Part shown: positions 51,651-59,811 of the stretch, in pieces
Layout: each line of letters starts with the position of its first letter
Numbering within the stretch: position 1 is the stretch's first letter
Notes under the pieces: generated by a model
Databases searched by the model: none
What the model saw: only the letters and a program-made list of their open reading frames with translations
What the model was told of the DNA's origin: nothing
Made by a program: the position numbers and the translations under genes
Assembly (NCBI RefSeq): GCF_039832105.1
Contig: NZ_JBDOHS010000004.1
Coordinates: 62,001-126,000 of the forward strand
Length of the DNA stretch: 64,000 bases
Direction: 5' to 3'
From: Dorea_A sp016295505
GTDB taxonomy: Bacteria > Bacillota > Clostridia > Lachnospirales > Lachnospiraceae

Positions 51651-53684
51651 ATGGAAAGCAGTCACGGAGAGTTATTTCTGAAGGAAGTAACAGAAAAAAT
51701 TGAAAAACGCATCGAAGAAGTAGATCTTTCCCTGGAGGCCGGACAAAAAGATATACAAAACATGCATGAATATTACTGGGAAAATTATACGGAGATGGAT
51801 CAGTATGGTTATGAGGATTATGATAACCAGCAGGCACTGCTTCATCAGGTCAATGATAACCAGGAGAAACTGAAACTGCGTCATCGACTGAAAAAGATGC
51901 TGGATGCTCCGTTTTTCGGGCGTGTGGATTATGTTTATGACGGAGAAGATGCGGCAGAAGTCTTTTATATTGGAATCGGCAACTTTGCACCGAGAGCCGG
52001 TATGCAGCCATTGATCTATGACTGGAGAGCTCCGGTCAGCGGATTGTTTTACGATTATGATAAAGGTCCGGCATCCTATGAAGCACCGGCCGGTGTCATG
52101 ACGGGCGAGATTGCCTCCAAGTGGCAGTACAAGATCAAAAACGGAAAGATGATCTATGCATTTGAAAGTGATACAAAGATCGATGATGAGATTCTGAAGC
52201 AGGAACTTGGGACCAACAGTGATGTTCAGCTGAAGAATATCGTGCGTACCATACAGAAGGAGCAAAATGCGATCATACGCAATACGAAAGACAGAATCCT
52301 GGTGATCCAGGGAGCTGCGGGAAGCGGAAAAACTTCCGTTGCACTTCATCGCATTGCCTATCTTCTGTATCACGAACGAGAACACTTAAAATCGTCCAAT
52401 ATACTGATTCTGTCTCCAAACAGTGTGTTTTCGGATTATATCTCCCACATTCTTCCGGAACTCGGAGAGGAAAATGTAAAAGAGATGAGTTTTGATCTCT
52501 TTGCCTACCGGGAATTAAAAAGTGTGGTATCAGACTGTGAAGACCGGTATGACCATCTGGAACGAATGATGAAGTTCCCGGATCCGATCGTGCAGAACAG
52601 ATTTGACGAAAAGCAGTCTGCCGGATTTGTGGGACAGATGGAAGGATTTCTGGCCTGTCTGGAAGATGAACTGATGGATTTCAGAAAGATTGAATATAAA
52701 GGAATCAAAAAAACGGAAGAAGACCTGATTCATCTGTTTTATTTTAAATTCCAGAATACGCCGCTTCTTAAGCGTATGGACGCGGTCATGGAATACTGCG
52801 TTGATGAATACGAGACATTATGTGGCCGTGATCTGAGCGAAGAAGAACGAATCGTTGTTCAGGAAAAATTTGACCGGATGTATGTAACGAAGGATATCTA
52901 TTCTATCTACAACTGGCTGATAGAATACTGCGGTTATCAGAAGCTTCCGGAGACGGAGTATGAAAAACGGATCCTGGAATACGAAGATGTGTATCCGATG
53001 CTGTATCTGAAGTATCGCCTGACAGGAAAGGCAGTACACCAAAATATCAAGCACCTGGTAATTGATGAAATGCAGGATTATTCTTACCTCCAATATGTGA
53101 TTCTGAATCAGATCTTTCAGTGCCGTATGACGATCCTTGGTGACAGGGCACAGACGCTGGATACAAAGCAGCAGGATGTATTAAGGTTTCTGCCGAAGAT
53201 ATTTGATGTGCCGGTTCGAAAGATCGTTATGAACAAAAGTTACCGCAATACAATAGAGATTGCGGAATATGCCGGAAAGATCAGTAAAGTAACAGATCTG
53301 GAACTTCTGAACCGTCATGGAAAAGAAGTGCAGGAACAGAAGTTTCATTCCGTGGATCAGCTGCTGGATGAAGTGCTGAAGCAGACGAATCTGAAAGAGA
53401 CAGGCTATGAAACAGCTGCCATCATCACGATGACAAAGGAAGAGGCCAGCGATATCTGTCGATTGTTACAGCTTCGCGGGGAAGAGATTCATTATATTGA
53501 CCGTGACAGCCGTACATTCCGGAAAGGACTGACTGTTACCACGTTCTACCTTGCCAAAGGACTTGAATTTGATCAGGTGTTCGGTGTGTTTCATGAGGAT
53601 GAACATCCGATGAATGCACAGGCAAAATATATCTGTGCGACAAGAGCACTGCATGAACTATACATGTATGAACTGAATCTGTAA
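51651..53684 (+). CDS. HelD-like UvrD-family ATPase (RNA polymerase recycling)
   Basis: A 677-residue superfamily 1 helicase-like protein. An N-terminal coiled-coil arm occupies residues about 8-85 (KEVTEKIEKRIEEVDLSLEAG), followed by the FFGRVDYVYDG...FYIGIG segment typical of HelD. Walker A is VIQGAAGSGKTSVALHR (near residue 220), and LVIDEMQDYSYLQY and TILGDRAQTLD give motifs II and III. HelD proteins pry RNA polymerase off DNA after transcription. It is about 100 residues shorter than Bacillus HelD. A stop three codons upstream fixes the start at 51651. Confidence 0.88.
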   Translation: MESSHGELFLKEVTEKIEKRIEEVDLSLEAGQKDIQNMHEYYWENYTEMDQYGYEDYDNQQALLHQVNDNQEKLKLRHRLKKMLDAPFFGRVDYVYDGEDAAEVFYIGIGNFAPRAGMQPLIYDWRAPVSGLFYDYDKGPASYEAPAGVMTGEIASKWQYKIKNGKMIYAFESDTKIDDEILKQELGTNSDVQLKNIVRTIQKEQNAIIRNTKDRILVIQGAAGSGKTSVALHRIAYLLYHEREHLKSSNILILSPNSVFSDYISHILPELGEENVKEMSFDLFAYRELKSVVSDCEDRYDHLERMMKFPDPIVQNRFDEKQSAGFVGQMEGFLACLEDELMDFRKIEYKGIKKTEEDLIHLFYFKFQNTPLLKRMDAVMEYCVDEYETLCGRDLSEEERIVVQEKFDRMYVTKDIYSIYNWLIEYCGYQKLPETEYEKRILEYEDVYPMLYLKYRLTGKAVHQNIKHLVIDEMQDYSYLQYVILNQIFQCRMTILGDRAQTLDTKQQDVLRFLPKIFDVPVRKIVMNKSYRNTIEIAEYAGKISKVTDLELLNRHGKEVQEQKFHSVDQLLDEVLKQTNLKETGYETAAIITMTKEEASDICRLLQLRGEEIHYIDRDSRTFRKGLTVTTFYLAKGLEFDQVFGVFHEDEHPMNAQAKYICATRALHELYMYELNL

Positions 53685-53701
53685 AAATGTGAGAGGTAAT
53701 T

Positions 53702-54289
53702 ATGATAAAAAATATAATCTTGGATATGGGAAATGTACTTCTGGATTATAATCCGGATGTCTGTCTGGATCATTTTCTGGAGAAAAAAGAAGAAAAAGCG
53801 ATCATAAAAAAAGAATTATTTGACGGGCCGGAGTGGGTCGATGCAGATCTTGGAAATATAACAGAGGCAGAGTTATATGACAGCGTAAAGCTGCGTGTTC
53901 CCGAATATCTCCACCCGGCACTGAAAGACTGTACCCTTCACTGGTCCATGTGCATGAAACCGGTCAAAGGAGCAGAAGAATTCTGTAAATATGCCAGAGG
54001 AAAAGGATATAAGCTCTATGTATTGTCGAATGCAAGTGTATCCTTTTATGACTATTTTCCATCCTTTTTACCGCTTGATTTTTTTGACGGAGTTGTGGTA
54101 TCCAGCGATATTCACCTCATAAAGCCGGATCGGAAAATCTACGAATATCTTCTGGAACGTTATCAGCTGAAGGCGGAGGAATGCTTTTTCCTTGATGACA
54201 GAGCAGATAATATTGAGGCTGCTAAAGCTGTCGGTATGGAGGGCATGGTATTTCAGGGAGATTATGAAGCGGTCAAAGGAGTACTTTAA
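53702..54289 (+). CDS. HAD-family hydrolase
   Basis: A 195-residue haloacid dehalogenase-type phosphatase. Motif I is ILDMGNVLLDYNPD (residues 5-18), motif II is YVLSNAS, the lysine is in HLIKPDRKIYEYL, and motif III is FFLDDRADNIEAAKAVG. It resembles the YihX/epoxide-hydrolase N-terminal-like group, which often acts on sugar phosphates. It is 17 bases past helD and four bases before rlmH, so the three may be one operon. Confidence 0.88.
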   Translation: MIKNIILDMGNVLLDYNPDVCLDHFLEKKEEKAIIKKELFDGPEWVDADLGNITEAELYDSVKLRVPEYLHPALKDCTLHWSMCMKPVKGAEEFCKYARGKGYKLYVLSNASVSFYDYFPSFLPLDFFDGVVVSSDIHLIKPDRKIYEYLLERYQLKAEECFFLDDRADNIEAAKAVGMEGMVFQGDYEAVKGVL

Positions 54290-54292
54290 TAT

Positions 54293-54772
54293 ATGAAAAT
54301 CACGATTATTACAGTCGGAAAGATCAAAGAAAAATATCTGAAAGATGCGATTGCGGAATACAGCAAAAGGCTCAGTAAATATTGTAAGCTGGAGATTGTG
54401 GAGGTGGCTGATGAGAAGACTCCGGAGAATGCCAGTGAAACGGTTGAGAACGCCATACGTGAAAAAGAGGCGGAACGTATTCTGAAATACGTAAAAGAAG
54501 ATGCTTATATCATTACGCTGGAGATCGGCGGTAAATTGCTGTCTTCTGAAGAACTTGCGGAAAAGATAGAAAAACTGGGTATTCAGGGAACCAGTCATAT
54601 CATCTTCATTATCGGTGGTTCCATCGGACTTGGAAAATCAGTGTTGGAAAAATCAGATTATGCACTCAGCTTTTCCAGAATGACCTTCCCACATCAGCTG
54701 ATGCGAGTGATTCTGCTGGAACAGGTGTACAGGAGCTACCGGATCATGAACGGAGAACCATATCATAAGTAA
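54293..54772 (+). CDS. rlmH: 23S rRNA (pseudouridine1915-N3)-methyltransferase
   Basis: A 159-residue SPOUT methyltransferase that modifies pseudouridine 1915 in the ribosomal intersubunit bridge using SAM. MKITIITVGKIKEKYLKDAI is the beginning. FIIGGSIGLGKSVL forms the SAM knot, and MTFPHQLMRVILLEQVYRSYRI with NGEPYHK closes it. It marks the end of the core-gene block before the AT-rich island. Confidence 0.97.
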   Translation: MKITIITVGKIKEKYLKDAIAEYSKRLSKYCKLEIVEVADEKTPENASETVENAIREKEAERILKYVKEDAYIITLEIGGKLLSSEELAEKIEKLGIQGTSHIIFIIGGSIGLGKSVLEKSDYALSFSRMTFPHQLMRVILLEQVYRSYRIMNGEPYHK

Positions 54773-54819
54773 ATAGGGTTTTTCATCAACAATGATGGAA
54801 AAATTATGATATATAAAAT

Positions 54820-54876
54820 GACTATCTGGAAAGAGAGGAGAAGAAATCCTCGAATCATTTCCGATAGTCTTTTTTG
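54820..54876 (+). terminator. Terminator after rlmH
   Basis: GACTATCTGGAAA pairs with TTTCCGATAGTC, with an inner GAGG/CCTC stem, and six T follow. It marks the left edge of the island. Confidence 0.8.
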
Positions 54877-54938
54877 ATGTATTAACAAGGATATTACATT
54901 TAATATTATTAGTAAATGAATTGTATAAAAAAAACAGA

Positions 54939-54970
54939 AGTGTCAAAACTAAAATAACTCTATTGACACT
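54939..54970. promoter_or_regulatory. Inverted repeat over the hip promoter, likely operator
   Basis: AGTGTCAA (54939-54946) and its exact reverse complement TTGACACT (54963-54970) are spaced by 16 bases. The right arm includes the whole -35 box. The arms are 24 bases apart centre to centre, more than two helix turns, suiting a dimeric regulator such as the partner protein at 55877. Confidence 0.6.
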
Positions 54971-54991
54971 AAAGAGAATGATAAATATAAT
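54963..54991 (+). promoter_or_regulatory. Promoter of the HipA-like module
   Basis: Perfect TTGACA (54963-54968), a 17-base spacer and perfect TATAAT (54986-54991), about 18 bases before the TTG start of the kinase gene. A consensus promoter this strong is usually under tight repression in toxin modules. Confidence 0.85.
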
Positions 54992-55009
54992 AAAATTGAG
55001 GTGATACTT

Positions 55010-55864
55010 TTGAAGGATTATTCAAGATATCCAGAAGGAAATCGGTATTATTCTGGTGCTGAACGAAAAAAATCTATTTTGATAAATAAAAAGCCCTATT
55101 TAGTTAAATTTCAAAAGAATTCCAGAGAAGGATTACGTTTTAACCATGTTTCAGAATATTTAGGAAGCCACATTTTTGCTTTACTTGGAATAGAATCTCA
55201 AGAAACTTTTTTAGGAACATACAAGAATGAAAATGTAGTAGTAATACAGGATTTCCTTGAGGAAGATGAAGTGTTTGTACCTTTTAATGGTGTGGGTGAT
55301 AGTTCTCTGGAACAGGATAAAGAGAAATATCAATATTCTTATGAAGACATTATTAAAATGCTTCAAGATAATGTAAAACTTACAGATGTTGAACAAACGA
55401 TAGATATGTTTTGGGATATGTTTATTGTGGATGCTTTCATTGCAAACTTTGATCGGCATGGCAGCAACTGGGGATTTATAAAAAAGGATAATAAATATAG
55501 ACTGTCACCTGTTTTTGATAATGGTTCCAGTTTATTTCCACAGTTAAATACTGACGAAAAAATCGAAGCGGTTCTTGAAAATCAGGAAGAAATAAATAGG
55601 CGTATTTACAAATTTCCTACATCACAGGTGAAATATAACGGAAAGAAAAGTTCGTATTATGAAATTATATCAAGTTTGGATTTTGAGGAATGTAATTTTG
55701 CACTCGTTAGGATAGTAGAGAGAATTGATTTTGACAAGATTAATAAACTCATTGATTCAGTAGAATATATCAGCGAAATACGTAGGGAATTTTATAAAAC
55801 AATTCTCAAACAGAGATATGAGAATATATTGCTCAAATCTTATAATGAATTAATGTCAAGATAA
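55010..55864 (+). CDS. HipA/CtkA-like protein kinase, short form
   Basis: A 284-residue kinase of the HipA C-terminal type, starting at TTG 55010 seven bases after GAGGTG. An alternative GTG at 55001 overlaps that site. The P-loop-like YYSGAERKKSILI (residues 13-25) parallels the autophosphorylation loop of HipA. K33 in LVKF would contact ATP, IANFDRHGSNWGF (144-156) carries the catalytic Asp, and FDNGSS (169-174) the metal Asp. It lacks the HipA N-terminal subdomain, as do HipT and CtkA. It is AT-rich, with an ATA and TTA codon style unlike its neighbours. It is followed after 12 bases by its likely partner. The target is unknown. Confidence 0.82.
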   Translation: MKDYSRYPEGNRYYSGAERKKSILINKKPYLVKFQKNSREGLRFNHVSEYLGSHIFALLGIESQETFLGTYKNENVVVIQDFLEEDEVFVPFNGVGDSSLEQDKEKYQYSYEDIIKMLQDNVKLTDVEQTIDMFWDMFIVDAFIANFDRHGSNWGFIKKDNKYRLSPVFDNGSSLFPQLNTDEKIEAVLENQEEINRRIYKFPTSQVKYNGKKSSYYEIISSLDFEECNFALVRIVERIDFDKINKLIDSVEYISEIRREFYKTILKQRYENILLKSYNELMSR

Positions 55865-55876
55865 GGGGGGAAAGAT

Positions 55877-56776
55877 ATGCGAGCAGTAGTTTCCAATTGG
55901 CAACCTAGAAATAGAATAACTACACCGCTTGCAGGGAGCCCTTCTTATATTAATTCTGGAATTATCAAGGCGGTTATGAGGAGTGGTGAGAAGATTAGCA
56001 TAGCTCAAATCGATTATCAGGAATTTGATGAAGAAAATTTCCAGTATGTTATTAGTCCATATTGGGAGATAATAGATGGACTTCCGGCAAGTATATTCCA
56101 AGGAATACCAGGAATAGATATGGACCTCCGTTTAGAACGATATTACAGAGTAAACTATATTCCAACTTTTATCGCAGAAAGAACTCCTTCGGAAAACAGA
56201 GAGGATCTGTGGGATATTTTGGAATCGGTAGGTCTTGATTATTATGATCGTTTTGAATGGCTTCTCAGAACGACGATGAGATCAGCTAATGACAATTTGA
56301 TTGTTGAACGAAGAAGATCTTCACAAGTTGTGGAGGAATTTACAGCAGGAAGATTATCGACACTTCAATATGGAGATAAGATTATTGTGAATTCTATGGA
56401 AGCAATTGCAAATACTGTGGCTGGATTTACAGATGAAATATTTACAGCAGTAACAAATGGTGTTGATATTATCAATCAAAGTGGTCAGGTTTTGATTGAT
56501 GCAATGACACGTGCAGCGGTGGTTCCGATTGTAGTTACACAAAGGATTATTACTAGACGTGAGCATGAAGAACGCAGAAGAGTAGGGATTGAGCAGGCAA
56601 AGAATTCTGGAAAGTATACTGGAAGAAAGCCGATAGAAGTGGATGAAAAGGTGCTTCGACAGGTGAATAAAGAACTTAAAGAAGGTCTTATTTCTGTTGA
56701 GGAAGCGATGCGAAGGACAAAAATTAATTCAAAGTCTACTTTCTATAGGAAAGTGCGTGAATTGAAAAAATGGTAG
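55877..56776 (+). CDS. Partner protein: HipA-N-like segment, degenerate resolvase-like domain and recombinase-type HTH
   Basis: A 299-residue protein after GGGGGG. Residues about 88-140 (YYRVNYIPTFIAERTPSENR, then DRFEWLLRTTMRSANDN) resemble in layout the N-terminal subdomain of HipA, the part that stands alone as HipS in HipBST. Residues about 155-225 (RLSTLQYGDKIIVNSMEAIA, NGVDIINQSG) resemble the second half of a serine-resolvase catalytic domain, but the DRLGR-like motif is lost. Residues 228-299 (RRRVGIEQAKNSGKYTGRKP, EEAMRRTKINSKSTFYRKV) match the linker and HTH of small serine recombinases well. I infer a DNA-binding antitoxin/regulator, not a recombinase. The HTH is fairly sure; the N-terminal reading is tentative. 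Confidence 0.6.
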   Translation: MRAVVSNWQPRNRITTPLAGSPSYINSGIIKAVMRSGEKISIAQIDYQEFDEENFQYVISPYWEIIDGLPASIFQGIPGIDMDLRLERYYRVNYIPTFIAERTPSENREDLWDILESVGLDYYDRFEWLLRTTMRSANDNLIVERRRSSQVVEEFTAGRLSTLQYGDKIIVNSMEAIANTVAGFTDEIFTAVTNGVDIINQSGQVLIDAMTRAAVVPIVVTQRIITRREHEERRRVGIEQAKNSGKYTGRKPIEVDEKVLRQVNKELKEGLISVEEAMRRTKINSKSTFYRKVRELKKW

Positions 56777-56844
56777 GAAAAACCTTATTTGTGTATGTTA
56801 TGAAGAACCCTATGTCATAACAATAAAAGGAGCGTGTATACAAT

Positions 56845-57396
56845 ATGTTGAATGCTAAAGATAGTGCAGAGGTAATGGTAAATGGATATTCGCATAATAA
56901 TGTTACTTTTCGTTGTGCAGATCGAAAGGATGTATCGCTGATCCTGCATTTTATCAAAAAACTGGCTGCGTATGAGAAGGTTCCGGAAGCAGTTCATGCA
57001 ACGGAAGAATTGCTTGAAGAATGGATGTTTGAAAAGAATCGGGCAGAAGCGATTTTTGCTATGGTGGATGGAACAGAAGTCGGGTTTGTCTTTTTTTATC
57101 ATACATTTCCTGCTTACCTCGGAAAAGGCGGAATCTACATAGATGATCTGTACATTGATCCGGAATACCGCGGAAGGGGAATCGGGAAAAAACTGATCAG
57201 TCACATGGCAAAAGTTGCTTTGGAACGAAAATGTGCAAGAATAGAATGGTGCTGCCTGAACTGGAACGAATCAAGTATGGAATTCTACCGTTCTCTGGGA
57301 GCCGTAGCACTGGATGAATGTACGATTTTTCGGGCACCGGAAAGTGTATTAACATTATTGGCAGAAGGGGAATTCTGTAAAACACTACTTACATAA
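56845..57396 (+). CDS. GNAT-family N-acetyltransferase
   Basis: A 183-residue acetyl-CoA-dependent transferase. The beta-4/alpha-3 motif YIDDLYIDPEYRGRGIGKKLI (near residue 97) binds the pyrophosphate of CoA. RIEWCCLNWNESSMEFYRSLGA follows, as in diamine or spermidine acetyltransferase-like (SSAT) proteins, and ECTIFRAPESVL resembles their C-terminus. A polyamine or amino acid derivative is a possible substrate. AAAGGAG is 12 bases before the ATG. It marks the right border of the AT-rich island. Confidence 0.87.
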   Translation: MLNAKDSAEVMVNGYSHNNVTFRCADRKDVSLILHFIKKLAAYEKVPEAVHATEELLEEWMFEKNRAEAIFAMVDGTEVGFVFFYHTFPAYLGKGGIYIDDLYIDPEYRGRGIGKKLISHMAKVALERKCARIEWCCLNWNESSMEFYRSLGAVALDECTIFRAPESVLTLLAEGEFCKTLLT

Positions 57397-57486
57397 AAGA
57401 AAATATAATGTTATGATAAAAGGGATTGTTACAAAAATATTTGTAACAGTTCCTTATTATTTTACATAGAAAAGGAATGTGATGAA

Positions 57487-58197
57487 GTGAAAAAAACAAA
57501 TATTTACCGGGGATTCTTTTATCTTGGCGGTCTTCTTGTGCTGGCTCTGGGAATTATACTGAATACAAAAGCAGGACTTGGAGTATCACCGATTATATCG
57601 GTTTCCTATAGCATATCGACGATTTTAAAGTCGAATTTTGGAAATATGACATTGATCCAGTATTCTTCGTTTATCGTTGTGGAGATGCTCTTACATATCA
57701 GAGAACATTACAAGACCGGGAATAGCAATCTGAAGCTGAAGCTTTTGAAAGATGTGCTTCAGTTCCCGCTGAGCCTGATATTTACCCGGTTTATGAACCT
57801 GTTTTCCGCCATGATCCCAGCTTATGATACCCCTGGCGTAAGCGTATATTACAGCAGTTTTCCGGGACGGATCGTGACCCTGATCATCGCGATCATCCTT
57901 ACCGGAATCGGGGCTGCTGTTTCACTGAATATGCATATCATCCCGAATCCCGGAGACGGAATTGTACAGGCAATCTCAGACTGCGTAAAAAAAGAAGTGG
58001 GATTCACCAAGAACTGTTTTGATCTTTTTAATATCACGATTACGATCTGTGTCGGACTTTTGTTTGCAGGCAGGCTGATCGGAGTCGGACTGGGAACCGT
58101 GCTGGCAGTCATCGGAGTCGGACGCGTCATTGCCGTATTCAATCACTTTTTCAAGAAAAAGATGGCAGTGCTTTCCGGAACCGAGAATCTGAATTAG
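57487..58197 (+). CDS. YitT/YczE-like integral membrane protein
   Basis: A 236-residue protein with about five membrane helices, beginning MKKTNIYRGFFYLGGLLVLALG from a GTG start (57487). It carries NTKAGLGVSPI and later IIPNPGDGIVQAISDCVKKE, the duplicated glycine motif of the YczE/YitT group. No transport substrate is known. It lies 20 bases before a Cof-type phosphatase gene with which it is probably co-transcribed. Confidence 0.8.
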   Translation: MKKTNIYRGFFYLGGLLVLALGIILNTKAGLGVSPIISVSYSISTILKSNFGNMTLIQYSSFIVVEMLLHIREHYKTGNSNLKLKLLKDVLQFPLSLIFTRFMNLFSAMIPAYDTPGVSVYYSSFPGRIVTLIIAIILTGIGAAVSLNMHIIPNPGDGIVQAISDCVKKEVGFTKNCFDLFNITITICVGLLFAGRLIGVGLGTVLAVIGVGRVIAVFNHFFKKKMAVLSGTENLN

Positions 58198-58217
58198 ATT
58201 ATGATGAGGTACACAGA

Positions 58218-59006
58218 ATGCAAAAGAAAAAGGCAATATTTTTTGATATAGACGGGACGATATGGGACAGAAATAATTACATACCGGACAGTACGATTGA
58301 GTCCATTCACAGGTTACGGAAGAATGGACATCTTACTTTTATCTGTTCCGGACGGACGAAAGCTTACATACGTAATCCAAAGCTTCTGAATATCGGTTTT
58401 GACGGAATTGTGTCCGGATGTGGTACGATGATCGAATATCACGATGAGACGATTCTGTATGAGAAGATGGACGTAGATCTGACTGCTGATACCATACGGA
58501 TTGCAAGGAAGTATGGATGCCGGCCGATATTGGAGGGAAGAACTTATCTGTATATGGATCCGGATGAATTTGCAGAAGATCGCTATGGACAGAAACTGAT
58601 CCGGGAGATGGGAGATTATCTGAGAACGATCCAGGGAGAATGGGGCAGATGGGAGATATCCAAGCTCTCCTGCGCGACAGATCACGCAGACCGCGAGAAT
58701 TGTTTTCGGGAGCTTTCTCCTTATTATCATTTTCTGATCCACAATCCATATGTGGTGGAGATGGTTCCAAAGGGTTATGATAAAGGAACCGGAATTCGGA
58801 AAGTATGTGAGATGCTTGACATGGATCTATCGGATACGATCGCATTCGGAGACAGTGCTAATGACATCGGAATGTTACAAACGGCAGGAATCGGCGTTGT
58901 TATGGGGAACGGTTCAGAAGATGCAAAACATGCAGCTGATTATATCACCACTTCTCTTATGGAAGATGGAATTAAAAACGCCTGCATACATTTGGGAATC
59001 CTATAA
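58218..59006 (+). CDS. Cof-type HAD phosphatase
   Basis: A 262-residue HAD hydrolase with a C2 cap. Motif I is IFFDIDGTIWDRNN, motif II is TFICSGRTKAYI, the lysine is in PKGYDKGTGIRKV, and motif III is TIAFGDSANDIGML. Such enzymes dephosphorylate flavin, sugar or pyridoxal phosphates. The last residues VMGNGSEDAKHAADYITTSLMEDGI are the usual Cof ending. Confidence 0.93.
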   Translation: MQKKKAIFFDIDGTIWDRNNYIPDSTIESIHRLRKNGHLTFICSGRTKAYIRNPKLLNIGFDGIVSGCGTMIEYHDETILYEKMDVDLTADTIRIARKYGCRPILEGRTYLYMDPDEFAEDRYGQKLIREMGDYLRTIQGEWGRWEISKLSCATDHADRENCFRELSPYYHFLIHNPYVVEMVPKGYDKGTGIRKVCEMLDMDLSDTIAFGDSANDIGMLQTAGIGVVMGNGSEDAKHAADYITTSLMEDGIKNACIHLGIL

Positions 59007-59016
59007 AAGAACACCA

Positions 59017-59053
59017 TATTCAGGAAATGAATAGAATCATTGGTTTTATTTCC
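59017..59053. terminator. Possible bidirectional hairpin
   Basis: GGAAATGAA pairs with TTTTATTTCC (with G-U) between the converging phosphatase and XRE genes; its right arm overlaps the last codons of the XRE gene. No clear T run. Confidence 0.35.
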
Positions 59054-59276
59054 TCGGATATGGTCTTTTTATGTCTGTAAGTCCAACCATATAATCAAGA
59101 TTAACTTCGTACAAAGTGGATAACTTCATTAACAGATCAATGGGAATCTGACGAGTTCCTTTTTCGTATCTGCGATACACTTCACGTTGACATCCCAGGT
59201 AATCAGCCACTTCAGACTGCGTCTTGTCATGGTCAATTCGTAAATCTTCCAACCGTTGAAAATGCAGTATATGCAA
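59046..59276 (-). CDS. Small XRE-family regulator
   Basis: A 76-residue single HTH protein: RLEDLRIDHDKTQSEVADYLGCQREVYRRYEKGTRQIPIDLLMKLSTLY. It ends soon after the domain, so it has no effector part. It faces away from the PH-like membrane protein gene at 59389, which it may control. It is close to SinR-like and phage Cro-like folds, but nothing nearby is phage-derived. The ribosome site is unclear. Confidence 0.82.
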   Translation of the reverse strand: MHILHFQRLEDLRIDHDKTQSEVADYLGCQREVYRRYEKGTRQIPIDLLMKLSTLYEVNLDYMVGLTDIKRPYPRK

Positions 59277-59388
59277 AATCCCTGAAAAAATGTGAGGCTT
59301 TCTTCCAGAAACCTATTGCTTATGTTACCCTTCTGCGGTTATAGTATTGGTATCGACGTTTTGTCAATTTATTTTTGGGAGGGGTTTT

Positions 59389-59796
59389 ATGACATTTAAA
59401 GGTAAGATTGATATATGGTGGTATGTTGTGATCGGAGTGCTGAACGGTATTACGATTGGTACTTCCATATATGCAGGCGTTTCTAAGATTTTGCCATATA
59501 TTCTGGTATTATTGATCGTGGATCTGTATTTTATCCCGCCGGTTTTAAGAAATGAAGTTACGGTAGACAAAAAATCTGTGACGGTCCGTTTCGGATTTTT
59601 AAAGAAAGAACTGCCGGTAAAGGAGATTACAACGATTCGGATCATGAAGTCCTATGGTGCTTCTTTTGCCGCTTCTTTCCAGAGAGTTGGGATTGAATCT
59701 CAGAGAAAAACGACTGTCTTTATTGCCTTGACAGACAATAAGGCATTTGTGAATGAGCTGTTGAAAATGAACAAGAAGATTAAGTATGTGATTTAA
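59389..59796 (+). CDS. PH-domain-like two-pass membrane protein
   Basis: A 135-residue protein starting at ATG 59389 after GGGAGGGG; the track to 59347 is unsupported. Two hydrophobic segments (WWYVVIGVLNGITIGTSIY and ILPYILVLLIVDLYFIPPVL) precede a beta-rich domain. VTVDKKSVTVRFGFLKKELPVKEITTIRIMKS, then KTTVFIALTDNKAFVNELL, is typical of bacterial PH-like domains. No role can be named. Its stop lies 15 bases before alkD. Confidence 0.65.
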   Translation: MTFKGKIDIWWYVVIGVLNGITIGTSIYAGVSKILPYILVLLIVDLYFIPPVLRNEVTVDKKSVTVRFGFLKKELPVKEITTIRIMKSYGASFAASFQRVGIESQRKTTVFIALTDNKAFVNELLKMNKKIKYVI

Positions 59797-59811
59797 CGGA
59801 TTGGTGCGGAT

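Noticed and set aside
55877..56776. Active serine recombinase
   Set aside because: Only the C-terminal linker and HTH match well; the catalytic N-terminal serine region and the DRLGR-type motif are missing.
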